The position numbers and the translations under genes were made by a program. Below, one piece after another: positions 1 to 7,999 of a stretch of DNA of 64,000 nt. Origin of the DNA: Planctomycetota bacterium. Lineage in GTDB: Bacteria; Planctomycetota; Planctomycetia; Pirellulales; PALSA-1355. Below the pieces are notes generated by a model. It was given only the letters and a program-made list of their open reading frames with translations, had not been told where the DNA came from and did not search any database. Position 1 is the stretch's first letter. Each line of letters opens with the position of its first letter. Location of the stretch: positions 1 through 64,000 of the forward strand of contig QQVE01000015.1 in the NCBI GenBank assembly GCA_003389325.1. The letters are read 5' to 3'.

Positions 1-455
1 CCGCCGCGTGTGCTGCTTCCGCTCCGGCTACGCCTCCGCTCCAGCAGCACACGCGAAGACAAAAAGAAGAACCTTTATCCCGACCCGTACCTTCATAACC
101 CCTGGTACAGAAAATCAAAGCTCGTCACCCCCATCGATAAAGTCCAGCCGGAACCATTGACCAGGCCGCAAACGCCGCGCCACATGCCGCCGCATTCGAA
201 TTTCAAAGGATCTAGATTCGGCCAATGAGAAACTCGCCTTCGCCGTCGAGCAGACAGCAAGGGCGGCTGGCCTAGACTGCGGGCGAGATTCGACTGCGAA
301 TCCCTCTCAGCCCGTGCTTGGCGCTGCCAAACCCGCGCGTAGAGGTGCTCTGCTAGAGAGACGCTCCAGTTCCTCTGTAATGCATGCTTTTCACTCGGGA
401 ATCGTATCGCGTGGCCGCGTCGGCTAAGATCAACACCCCTCGATTTGCCGCAGCG
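1..455. other. Left-edge noncoding region
   Basis: No convincing gene is visible here. The short open frames have no signal peptide, family motif or ribosome-binding site that I can recognise. The only structure is the 13-bp inverted repeat near the left end, described separately. The region lies downstream of the leftward udgX gene and may hold its terminator. Confidence 0.5.
5..55. repeat. 13-bp inverted repeat (hairpin)
   Basis: Left arm CGCGTGTGCTGCT (5-17) is the exact reverse complement of AGCAGCACACGCG (43-55), with a 25-nt spacer. No T-tract follows on either strand, so it is not a classical rho-independent terminator. It could be a dispersed palindromic repeat or the tail of a transcript beyond the window. 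Confidence 0.7.
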
Positions 456-1871
456 TCAGCATAGATGCGTCTTCGCTGCCCGCAGATCGGCCACAAGTGT
501 TGCCATAAGTCGCTCTCGCCGGATCGGATCCGGGTTCCGCAACACGGCTGACGGATGGTAAGTGGGAATCGTATTGTCACACCACTGCGTAACGATCGCA
601 CGACCGCGCTGCTGCGTCAGTCGGAAGTCTCGGCCGATCAACTGCTGGGCCGCTGTGGCCCCAAGACACACGAGCACGTTGGGTTGCAGTAGCGTCAACT
701 CTGCTTCGACCCACGGTTTACAGGCCGACATCTCGCGGGCGTCGGGTCTCTTATGCAGCCGACGCTTTCCACGAGGCTCATATTTGAAGTGCTTGACAGC
801 ATTTGTGAGGTATACCTGTTCGCGGTCGATCCCCACCGCCGAAAGTGCGTCGTTCAACACGTCTCCGGCCGGTCCCACAAATGGACGACCTGCCAGGTCT
901 TCCTGATCGCCCGGTTGCTCACCGACAAGGACGATTTTCGCATCCGGCGGTCCCTCTCCAAAAACGGTTTGAGTCGCTGCACGATGCAGATGACAACCTT
1001 CGCACGTGCGTGCCGCGGCGCGCAATACTCTTAGCTCAAGTTCCATCGGCAAAAAATCAGCGGCCGATGTCGCAAAGCCCTCCTGCCGCGCAACCATCTC
1101 GTCCACGCGCCGCGGCGCGTCGGCCAGCAAATCGTCGATGATATCGGTCTCGGGCAACGTCGCCCAATGACGCACCGGCATCTCTCGCGTCATTGTCGCC
1201 AAGTTGACGCGAGCCGGATTGAAGATATTACCATAGTAAGTACGCCACAGGTCTTCGAGCTCATCAGTTTCCGGCGACGCGCTCGCGGGTACTCCCGGTC
1301 CGTAGCATAGTGCCTTTTTGTCCCAAGAAACCGATTCGCCTGGCGTGAGAATCGACCAAAACATGTCCGGAAAGCGCCGCGAGAAGAACGGAGCCGTCAG
1401 GCGGACGATGCGGTGGTCCGGACGATGCCAGGCGATAAAGTGCTCTTCGCCCTCCGCCAAGACCCGACGAAAACGGACGAACGCTTTCATCTTGTGCGCG
1501 TCGCGACGAACCGACTTTTCCATGGTTAGCAGGCGATGCACGTCGTCGTCGGTCGTTACTTCCAGCAGTCGCCTTTCGCCGTGTGTCAGCCTCCAGAGGG
1601 TGCGATACAATCGCTCCCAACGGTCCGAGTCACGGTGACAAGACACCTTGCGAGCCAGATCGAGAAACTCTTTCGGCACTCGGTAAGCCGGTCGTGGTTC
1701 TTGACGCCGCGAGCGCTGTGCGGTTTTTTCGAGCTGGGCACCGTCGTCGAACAGACCTCGCTGTCCCGCTGAGTCGCGAAACAACACCTCGGCTGGTTCC
1801 GTGTCGGATCGCAAGAGTTGACGGGCCGCCCGTCGCCACTCTTCGAACGTATCGGCGACCACGACTTGCAT
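456..1871 (-). CDS. udgX: DUF4130 / UdgX fusion, uracil-DNA glycosylase-like protein
   Basis: A 471-aa fusion. The N-terminal ~250 residues match the DUF4130 type found beside UdgX. The C-terminal ~190 residues are a UdgX-type family-4-like uracil-DNA glycosylase, with CEGC (about 290-293, candidate Fe-S ligands), GEQPGDQED (about 317-325), the UdgX-specific loop KRRLHKRP with its His near 373, and HPSAVLR (about 439-445). Characterised UdgX proteins bind uracil in DNA and form a covalent adduct through that loop His, so a tight-binding or suicide repair role is expected. The start chosen is the ATG at 1871, which shares one base with the stop of the upstream radical-SAM gene (TGATG), implying translational coupling. 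A TTG one codon earlier is less likely. Confidence 0.9.
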   Translation of the reverse strand: MQVVVADTFEEWRRAARQLLRSDTEPAEVLFRDSAGQRGLFDDGAQLEKTAQRSRRQEPRPAYRVPKEFLDLARKVSCHRDSDRWERLYRTLWRLTHGERRLLEVTTDDDVHRLLTMEKSVRRDAHKMKAFVRFRRVLAEGEEHFIAWHRPDHRIVRLTAPFFSRRFPDMFWSILTPGESVSWDKKALCYGPGVPASASPETDELEDLWRTYYGNIFNPARVNLATMTREMPVRHWATLPETDIIDDLLADAPRRVDEMVARQEGFATSAADFLPMELELRVLRAAARTCEGCHLHRAATQTVFGEGPPDAKIVLVGEQPGDQEDLAGRPFVGPAGDVLNDALSAVGIDREQVYLTNAVKHFKYEPRGKRRLHKRPDAREMSACKPWVEAELTLLQPNVLVCLGATAAQQLIGRDFRLTQQRGRAIVTQWCDNTIPTYHPSAVLRNPDPIRRERLMATLVADLRAAKTHLC

Positions 1872-3124
1872 CAAATCTCTCCCGACACGGCGGAGAATGC
1901 GGCATCGAACAGCGAGAGTTGCCGCTGTTTGGCAACAAACCGCGTGCAGAGGTTTTCCTCGTCCAAGTGTCGGGCTAGAGGATTGTGGTCCAGCGCAAGC
2001 AGAAAGGGCGCCGCGCGCTTCCAGGCGATGCGAAGTTTTCTTAAATCGGCAACCGTCAGTCGCCTGTGCCGGCGAATCTTTAGAATGCGACTCACATTGC
2101 GTGTGCCAATGCCGGGGACCCTCAACAGTTCTTCACGGCTTGCTCGATTCACGTCGACCGGAAAGAAACCGCGGTGGGCCAGCGCCCACGCCAACTTGGG
2201 GTCAACATCAAGCGACAGGTTGGAGTCTGCTTCCGCGACGACCTCGCTGACGTCGAAGCCGTAAAAACGCAAAAGCCAGTCGGCCTGATAGAGTCGATGC
2301 TCCCGAACCAGCGGCGGACTCTTGCTTGGCAAGCGTGCATCGGCGTGAGGAATCGGGCTGTAGGCAGAATAGTAGACGCGCCGGAGGCCTTGTGCCTGGT
2401 ACAGCGTAGAGGCCGTTCTGAGAATCTCGAGATCGGGTGTCTCGGTGGCACCCACGATCATCTGCGTGCTCTGACCGGCGGGCGCGAACCGGGGGACCTT
2501 AAAGCCGGCTTTGCGTTCGGCCTTGAATTCGTCAATCCGGTCTTTCACCGACTGCATTGCCCCAACAATCTCTGGTTTCTTCTTTTCCGGTGCTAACTCG
2601 GCAAGGTCGGCCGGGGTCGGCAGTTCAATATTAACGCTTAGTCGATCCGCCCAACGTCCCGCTGCGGCGATCAGATCGTCGTGCGCACCCGGAATCGTCT
2701 TCAAATGGATGTACCCGCCGAACTTGTGGTCTTCGCGCAGCGAACGGGCCACCGCGTTGAGTTGCTCCATGGTGTAGTCGGGCGTCTGAATAATCCCTGA
2801 ACTAAGGAACAAACCCTCGATGTAGTTCCGTTGATAGAACTGAATCGTCAATCGAACCACTTCCTCGACTGAAAACCGAGCTCGCGGCGTGTCGCTGGAG
2901 ATGCGGTTGACACAGTATTGGCAGTCGAAGATGCAATAGTTCGTCAAGAGGATCTTCAGCAGCGAGACGCAGCGTCCATCGGGTGTGTAGCTGTGGCAGA
3001 TCCCGGTGCCTTCGGTACTTCCCAACTTGCTGCCGGCCCGCGTCCCCTTGGAACCGCTGCTGGCGCAGGAAGCATCGTATTTCGCTGCGTCGGCGAGAAT
3101 CGCCAATTTGGATTGCACGTCCAT
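1871..3124 (-). CDS. Putative DNA modification/repair radical SAM protein
   Basis: A 417-aa radical SAM enzyme. The [4Fe-4S]-binding CxxxCxxC motif is CIFDCQYC at about 64-71. A helix-hairpin-helix DNA-binding segment (VPGIGTRNVSRIL) lies near the C-terminus. This matches the family annotated as putative DNA modification/repair radical SAM protein, which regularly occurs next to the DUF4130/UdgX pair. The chemical reaction is not established. The ATG at 3124 has AAAGG five bases upstream. It is first in an operon with udgX and divergent from the ligase cassette. Confidence 0.9.
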   Translation of the reverse strand: MDVQSKLAILADAAKYDASCASSGSKGTRAGSKLGSTEGTGICHSYTPDGRCVSLLKILLTNYCIFDCQYCVNRISSDTPRARFSVEEVVRLTIQFYQRNYIEGLFLSSGIIQTPDYTMEQLNAVARSLREDHKFGGYIHLKTIPGAHDDLIAAAGRWADRLSVNIELPTPADLAELAPEKKKPEIVGAMQSVKDRIDEFKAERKAGFKVPRFAPAGQSTQMIVGATETPDLEILRTASTLYQAQGLRRVYYSAYSPIPHADARLPSKSPPLVREHRLYQADWLLRFYGFDVSEVVAEADSNLSLDVDPKLAWALAHRGFFPVDVNRASREELLRVPGIGTRNVSRILKIRRHRRLTVADLRKLRIAWKRAAPFLLALDHNPLARHLDEENLCTRFVAKQRQLSLFDAAFSAVSGEI

Positions 3125-3278
3125 GTCGCCTTTGCCTCCGAATCGATACTCCGCCCCCCGAATTTCAAATTATAGCCGCAGGGGCTTTAGCGGCTACGAC
3201 CGGCGGCTGGCAGAGCCGCCCCTCGATCTCGCTTGAGCGCGAGGCTTCCCGGCCGTTTGCGCTCAGATCTGACGCGGC
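3125..3278. promoter_or_regulatory. Divergent intergenic region of the repair island
   Basis: This 154-bp gap separates the leftward radical-SAM/udgX operon from the rightward exonuclease/ligase cassette, so both promoters should lie here. Two short perfect palindromes are visible: TAGCCGC/GCGGCTA (3173-3196) and GGCGGCT/AGCCGCC (3202-3220). They could be operators or small hairpins. I do not see a clear LexA-type box. Confidence 0.4.
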
Positions 3279-4394
3279 ATGAATTGGCCCGTTGAGCGGT
3301 CGCGCGTAGAATCTGTTGTGGCCAGCACATCACTCATTTCTACGACCGACCGGGGGCTCTACTGCGAGCGGGGCGGATTTTACATCGATCCGTGGCGCCC
3401 GGTACAGCGGGCGGTTATCACGCACGCGCACGCGGATCACGCCCGCCGGGGGAATGGCCGCTATCTGACCAGCCGCGACGGCCTTGAAGTGTTGCAACGG
3501 CGGATGGGCACATCAGCCGCGATTGGCACCGTCGCGTATGGTGAAGTCGTGTCGCTAAACGGAGTCAAGGTTTCACTGCATCCGGCTGGACACGTCCTTG
3601 GCTCGGCACAGGTGCGCGTCGAACATCGGGGTGAGACATGGGTCGTTTCTGGTGACTACAAGGTCGTTCGAGAGCAGACGTGTGCCGCGTTTGAACCGGT
3701 ACGGTGCCACACATTTATCACCGAATGTACGTTTGGACTGCCGATCTACCGCTGGAAGCCTCAAGATGAACTTTTCTCCGAACTGAACTCCTGGTGGCGG
3801 CAGAATGTCGAGCAAGGGCGGCCGTCGATTGTATTTGCCTATGCCCTTGGCAAGGCGCAGCGTGTGTTAGTCGGCGTCGATGCGACGCTGGCACCGATTT
3901 ACTGCCACGGAGCGGTCGAGCGTGTGAATGCCGACTATCGCAAATCAGGCGTCGCGCTGCCGCACACCGAGTATGCAGGACGTGGAAACTCGAAACGAGA
4001 CTGGCAGGGGGCTTTGGTGGTCGCCCCGCCGTCCGCATTGGGTACGCCCTGGATGCGGAAATTTGGGCAGGCTGCGACGGCCTTCGCGTCAGGGTGGATG
4101 CTGATTCGCGGCACGCGCCGGCGTCGTAGCGTTGAGCGTGGCTTCGTGGTGTCGGACCATGCCGACTGGAAGGGACTCCTCACTGCGATCGAAGCAACCG
4201 GAGCCGAACGTATTCTGGCCACGCACGGTCAGACTGGTCCGCTGTGCCGCTACCTCCAGGAGCGGGGTCTAGAAGCGGATTCATTGCAGACCGAGTACGT
4301 CGGTGAGCGTGACGATACAGAGATCGATGCAGCTGAAGACGATTACGATCAAGTTGACGCGGCGCCGCAAGAGACGACGGAGGCGGCTTCGTGA
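3279..4394 (+). CDS. Ligase-associated MBL-fold DNA exonuclease
   Basis: A 371-aa metallo-beta-lactamase-fold protein with the metal-binding motif HAHADH at 49-54, later HPAGHVLGSA and SGDYK, and a C-terminal SDHADW/THGQTG segment. This pattern fits the ligase-associated exonuclease (Exo) of bacterial Lhr-Lig-Exo-MPE clusters. Homologues are 3'-processing DNA exonucleases. The family usually begins near the GLYC segment, so the first ~20 residues are uncertain and a GTG at 3318 is an alternative start. It overlaps the ligase by 4 nt (GTGA). The last ~30 residues are acidic and probably disordered. Confidence 0.9.
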   Translation: MNWPVERSRVESVVASTSLISTTDRGLYCERGGFYIDPWRPVQRAVITHAHADHARRGNGRYLTSRDGLEVLQRRMGTSAAIGTVAYGEVVSLNGVKVSLHPAGHVLGSAQVRVEHRGETWVVSGDYKVVREQTCAAFEPVRCHTFITECTFGLPIYRWKPQDELFSELNSWWRQNVEQGRPSIVFAYALGKAQRVLVGVDATLAPIYCHGAVERVNADYRKSGVALPHTEYAGRGNSKRDWQGALVVAPPSALGTPWMRKFGQAATAFASGWMLIRGTRRRRSVERGFVVSDHADWKGLLTAIEATGAERILATHGQTGPLCRYLQERGLEADSLQTEYVGERDDTEIDAAEDDYDQVDAAPQETTEAAS

Positions 4395-5992
4395 GACAGT
4401 TGGCACAACTCTATCAGACGCTTGATGAGACGACCAAGACTGCCCGCAAAGTAGACGCGATGACGCGTTACTTCGCCCACTGCGACCCGGCTGACGGTGC
4501 GTGGGTCGTCTCGTTTCTAAGCGGCCGGCGTTTCAAGAGGCTTATCAAGTCAAGTTTGCTCCGGCAGTGGTCCGCGGAAGTTGCCGGGCTGCCGGACTGG
4601 TTATTCGACGAATGCTATCGAGCGGTCGGCGATCTGGCCGAAACGATGGCTTTGTTGCAGCCAGCCGCAACACGCGAATCGCAACAACCGTTGCACTACT
4701 GGGTTGAAGAGCGAATTCGTCCGTTAGCTGGATTGAGCGAAGCGGAACAAAAAACAGCCCTACTCGCAGCATGGGCCGACCTGTCGACACATGAACGGTT
4801 CGTTTTCAACAAGCTCGTAACGGGCGAGTTTCGCGTCGGTGTTTCTGAGGGGCTGGTGAAACGGGCATTGGCCAAAGTTAGTGGGCTGGAAGCAGCCGTG
4901 ATCGCGCATCGGCTGATGGGCCAATGGGAGCCAACACCGGAGTTTTTCGTCCGCCTGATGGCGGCCGACGATGGCACGACGAAGAGCAGCCAGCCGTATC
5001 CATTCTGCCTGGCTCATCCTCTGCAAGACGATCCGCAAACACTGGGCGCAATAGGCGACTGGTTAGTTGAATGGAAGTGGGACGGAATCCGGGCGCAGAT
5101 TATCCGCCGCTGCGCGGAGACGTTCATTTGGAGCCGAGGTGAGGAGCTAATCCATGAACGATTCCCCGAATTATTGCCCGCTGCCGATTCACTCGCCGAC
5201 GGGACACTGCTGGATGGTGAGATTGTTGGTTGGAAGAACGGCAGGGCGTTGCCGTTTCAAGCCTTGCAGCGGCGCATCGGTCGCAAGACCGTGGGAAAGA
5301 AGCTGCTTGCCGAGGTGCCCGTGAAGTTCATCGCATTCGACCTCCTCGAAGCAGAGAGCCGAGATGTTCGCGATGTGTCTCTCTGCCAGCGAAGAAGGCG
5401 CCTGGAATTGTGTCTCGGCGAGTTGGCTGACGACAGCCCGCTGATGGTCTCGCCATTGGTCACGGCGACCGACTGGGAGAATGCGCAGCAGCTTCGCGAG
5501 ACAAGTCGGGAAGACCACGTCGAGGGTCTGATGCTGAAACGGGCAGATTCGAACTATGGCGTCGGACGGCACACGGGCCAGTGGTGGAAGTGGAAGGTCA
5601 ACCCGTACACGTGCGACGCCGTGCTGATGTACGCACAGCGGGGGCACGGGCGCCGGGCGAGCCTTTATACGGACTACACGTTTGGCGCATGGCACGAAGG
5701 CGAATTAGTCCCCTTCGCGAAGGCCTACTCCGGATTGACGGATGCCGAAATTCGTGAAGTCGACCGGTTCGTTCGCAAAAACACCACGGACAAGTTTGGG
5801 CCCGTTCGCGCTGTCAAGCCGGAGTTGGTGTTTGAATTGGCGTTTGAAAACATCGGCCCGTCGAAACGCCACAAGTCCGGCATTGCCGTGCGCTTTCCAC
5901 GCATGCACCGTTGGCGCCTCGACAAAAAGCCGCGCGACGCCGATACGTTGGATTCGATCAAGGCTCTGATGCCGGGTGAGGAGCCGGCATGA
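4391..5992 (+). CDS. ATP-dependent DNA ligase (exonuclease-associated)
   Basis: A 533-aa ligase with an alpha-helical N-terminal DNA-binding domain (about 1-200), an adenylation domain with the nucleotidyl-Lys motif KWDGIR (Lys near 229), [24 protein letters not shown] and WWKWK motifs, and a C-terminal OB-fold. All nucleotidyltransferase motifs look intact. It is the cassette-type ATP-dependent ligase, separate from the essential NAD-dependent LigA. Its GTG start overlaps the exonuclease stop (GTGA) and its stop overlaps the lhr remnant start (ATGA), so the cassette is translationally coupled. Confidence 0.93.
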   Translation: MRQLAQLYQTLDETTKTARKVDAMTRYFAHCDPADGAWVVSFLSGRRFKRLIKSSLLRQWSAEVAGLPDWLFDECYRAVGDLAETMALLQPAATRESQQPLHYWVEERIRPLAGLSEAEQKTALLAAWADLSTHERFVFNKLVTGEFRVGVSEGLVKRALAKVSGLEAAVIAHRLMGQWEPTPEFFVRLMAADDGTTKSSQPYPFCLAHPLQDDPQTLGAIGDWLVEWKWDGIRAQIIRRCAETFIWSRGEELIHERFPELLPAADSLADGTLLDGEIVGWKNGRALPFQALQRRIGRKTVGKKLLAEVPVKFIAFDLLEAESRDVRDVSLCQRRRRLELCLGELADDSPLMVSPLVTATDWENAQQLRETSREDHVEGLMLKRADSNYGVGRHTGQWWKWKVNPYTCDAVLMYAQRGHGRRASLYTDYTFGAWHEGELVPFAKAYSGLTDAEIREVDRFVRKNTTDKFGPVRAVKPELVFELAFENIGPSKRHKSGIAVRFPRMHRWRLDKKPRDADTLDSIKALMPGEEPA

Positions 5993-6405
5993 ATCAGTGC
6001 GTGCAGGTCGATGCTGCCCCCGGGGCTACTCACAGCCTAGTGCGACTAACGTCAACGTCTCGGCCAGTGGTGCGCGCACGGCGGAAGGTGGTCGCCTGGT
6101 TCAAGCGACGACGCTGGACGCCGTTTCGATTTCAGCGGCAGGCTTGGAATGCGTATCTGGCAGGAGAGAGCGGGTTAATTCATGCGACAACCGGAAGTGG
6201 AAAAACGTATGAAGCATGGATGGGTCCGGTCATCGAAGCACTGGCGGAACAACAGTCCAGAGCATCCACCTGCGAAGTGTCTGCATAGGCCAGTTTCTCG
6301 CTGATGGTCGACCGATTGCGGGAGCGTCTGTCCTCTGAAAAGCTGGCCGATCGCGCCCGCCGAATGGCGGCGTCGCTGGAAAATTCCGCCGGAGGGGCAA
6401 CGTGA
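5989..6405 (+). pseudogene. Ligase-associated Lhr-type DEXH helicase, internally deleted remnant
   Basis: Only the two ends of the helicase survive. The first 99 codons contain a typical ligase-associated Lhr start ([19 protein letters not shown]) and the Walker A motif ATTGSGKT, followed by TAG at 6286-6288. The same frame then encodes SFSLMVDRLRERLSSEKLA and a further ~20 residues (to TGA 6403-6405) that resemble the C-terminal tail of the family. Intact members are about 800 residues or more, so roughly 2 kb of helicase core is missing. The tail still ends in a GTGA overlap with pdeM. No helicase activity is possible, though a short Walker A peptide could still be made. Confidence 0.85.
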
Positions 6406-7094
6406 GTCCCGACCGGCCAAAGCATCCCGGTGCCATCGAGATTGAATTTGGCGCCCAACAACTGGCTCTGCTGCCGGATCGAGCCGTCTGGTGGCCATTG
6501 GCTCGAACGCTGTTCATCGCCGATTCACACTTCGGCAAGGCCGCGACATTTCGTGCGGCCGGTCTGCCGATTCCCGATGCAACCGAAACGGACCTTGCTC
6601 GACTGGACCGACTTCTCCAGTCGACAATCGCACGACGTCTGATCGTCCTTGGTGACCTGCTGCACAATAAACGTGGGATCACCGAATAGCTCGTTCGACA
6701 AGTCCAACGATGGCGAGCATGTCACGCACAACTGGAGATTACGGTCGTCCGTGGCAACCACGATCTGGCGTCGGGAGATCCGCCCGACGAGTGGCGAATG
6801 CAGGTCCACGCCGCTCCGCTTGCGCTCGGCCCACTGCGTTTAGTCCATCGCCCGGACTGGGACAGCACTCAGCCAACCCTCGCCGGCCATCTGCACCCCA
6901 AGCATCGCCTCTCCAACCGAACCGAGGACTTGCGTCTGCCTTGCTTCTGGTTGCGACAAAATACGCTCGTATTACCCGCCTTCGGAATGTTCGTCGATGG
7001 CCACCTGATTCGCGGCCAAAGGCATCGCATTTTTGCAATTGCCGATGCGGAGGTGATCGAGGTGCCCAATTCGCGGCCCGATGCATACGGTTAG
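6402..7094 (+). pseudogene. pdeM: Ligase-associated phosphoesterase PdeM, interrupted by in-frame TAG
   Basis: The frame codes for a calcineurin-like metallophosphoesterase of about 230 residues, but TAG at 6687-6689 interrupts it after residue 95. Before the stop are IADSHFGK (DxH metal ligands) and VLGDLLHNK. After it, in the same frame, are VVRGNHDLASGD, AGHLHPKHR and GMFVDGHLI. Together these are the complete motif set of PdeM, the MPE member of the Lhr-Lig-Exo-MPE cluster. The protein past the stop is well preserved, so the nonsense change is probably recent, or a sequencing error, or read through. The start is the GTG at 6402 overlapping the lhr tail stop. Confidence 0.85.
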
Positions 7095-7556
7095 TCTAAG
7101 TGACAGCAGCCCTCCGCGATCATTCCAAAATCGATCACGCGTCCATGCCCGCCGGTCGGCGCGTGGCGTTGGAGTCTTACCGGGAATCGATTTTTTTGCG
7201 GCAATCAAATCGTCCCACGGCTGTGGCAGGCTTTGAGCACGGACATGCGGAGGCCATCGGCTCGATGACACTCTGCCTCGCGGTGGGTTCGTCGGTAGAT
7301 TCATAGGTCGCAAACGACGCGCATGGTCGCCTACCTATTCTAAGGCAACGCGAGCGCCGGCAACGGCTCGCTAATTGCATCTCTTGGCTGCACTTTCTAG
7401 CTCAATCTTCAGATCTTACCAGGTTGCATGACACGTAGGGCCTCGTCGGACGGATGATCGTGAGCAACTTGCTGATCGCTCGAAGCGCAGAAGCGAAACG
7501 GGTCGATTTAGACGATCGAGGATCCGCGTTACGGCGCACGGATGGGATTCTCAATA

Positions 7557-7577
7557 CCATAGGTACTATACCGATGG
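7557..7577. promoter_or_regulatory. 21-bp near-palindrome
   Basis: CCATAGGTA and TACCGATGG flank a central CTA, giving arms that match except for one symmetric position. It overlaps an ATG at 7574 whose frame I do not recognise. It resembles an operator half-site pair, but there is no supporting gene nearby. Confidence 0.3.
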
Positions 7578-7793
7578 CAAAACGTCGGTGTTATTTGGAT
7601 CGCGACGAGATCGACCTGTTTGTCAAGCTGGAGGCGGCAAACCCCGGCGGCAGTGCTAAGCGATCTCAGTTGGACATCAGCCGGTCCGCAACGGGTCCAG
7701 AATACTTGCCAAAACGTGGAATTCCTGGAGAATGCGGAGATCGTAAACCCTTTTTTGCCAAAGTTTTAGGGTCACTGAGGTATTCTCGACAAG

Positions 7794-7828
7794 CTAGGGG
7801 TCGCAGGTTCGAGTCCCGCATCGCCCAC
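7794..7828 (+). other. tRNA 3'-end fragment (possible attachment-site remnant)
   Basis: The stretch contains a T-arm-like segment GCAGGTTCGAGTCCCGC, with one mismatched stem pair, followed by a 7-base acceptor strand and discriminator (ATCGCCCA). The matching 5' acceptor strand (GGGCGAT) and the D and anticodon arms are absent upstream, so this is not a working tRNA. Such 3' fragments are typically left by elements that integrate at tRNA genes. I see no integrase in the window. Confidence 0.5.
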
Positions 7829-7838
7829 TTCCTGCCGG

Positions 7839-7873
7839 CCATTGTCCACCGGGGACAGTGGCCGCAAGTCTTT
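7839..7873. repeat. Dispersed 35-bp repeat, copy A
   Basis: This stretch begins CCATTGTCCACCG and ends GGCCGCAAGT plus Ts. A near-identical copy lies at 22389-22423, with one gap and a few mismatches. It directly follows the tRNA fragment. Its function is unknown. Confidence 0.5.
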
Positions 7874-7999
7874 GTCGGCCAAGTCATCTCCGCGCCCTGC
7901 CGAAACTTGAACTCGCGTTGAGCAAGAGCAGCAAGCCGAGCTTCGGCCTATTGCAGGACGAACCATCAACGGCGTCGCAGCCGGGATGCGCACAGGCGG

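Larger units (their letters stand above)
7095..7999. other. Noncoding region at the right edge of the repair island
   Basis: About 900 bp with no gene I can support. It contains a near-palindrome overlapping an ATG (7557-7577, CCAT-x-GGTA/TACC-x-ATGG), a tRNA 3'-end fragment (7794-7828) and a short sequence that recurs at 22.39 kb. Open frames across the tRNA fragment, including one reading GDAGLEPATPSLSR on the minus strand, are of the well-known spurious kind produced by tRNA 3' ends. The region is probably a degenerate junction. Confidence 0.5.

Noticed and set aside
7454..7921. 155-aa plus-strand frame in the gap after pdeM
   Set aside because: It runs across the tRNA fragment and the dispersed repeat, lacks a ribosome-binding site and has no recognisable domain.
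7666..7993. Minus-strand frames reading AMRDSNLRPL and GDAGLEPATPSLSR
   Set aside because: These are translations of the antisense of a tRNA 3' end, a well-known kind of spurious protein, and not genes.
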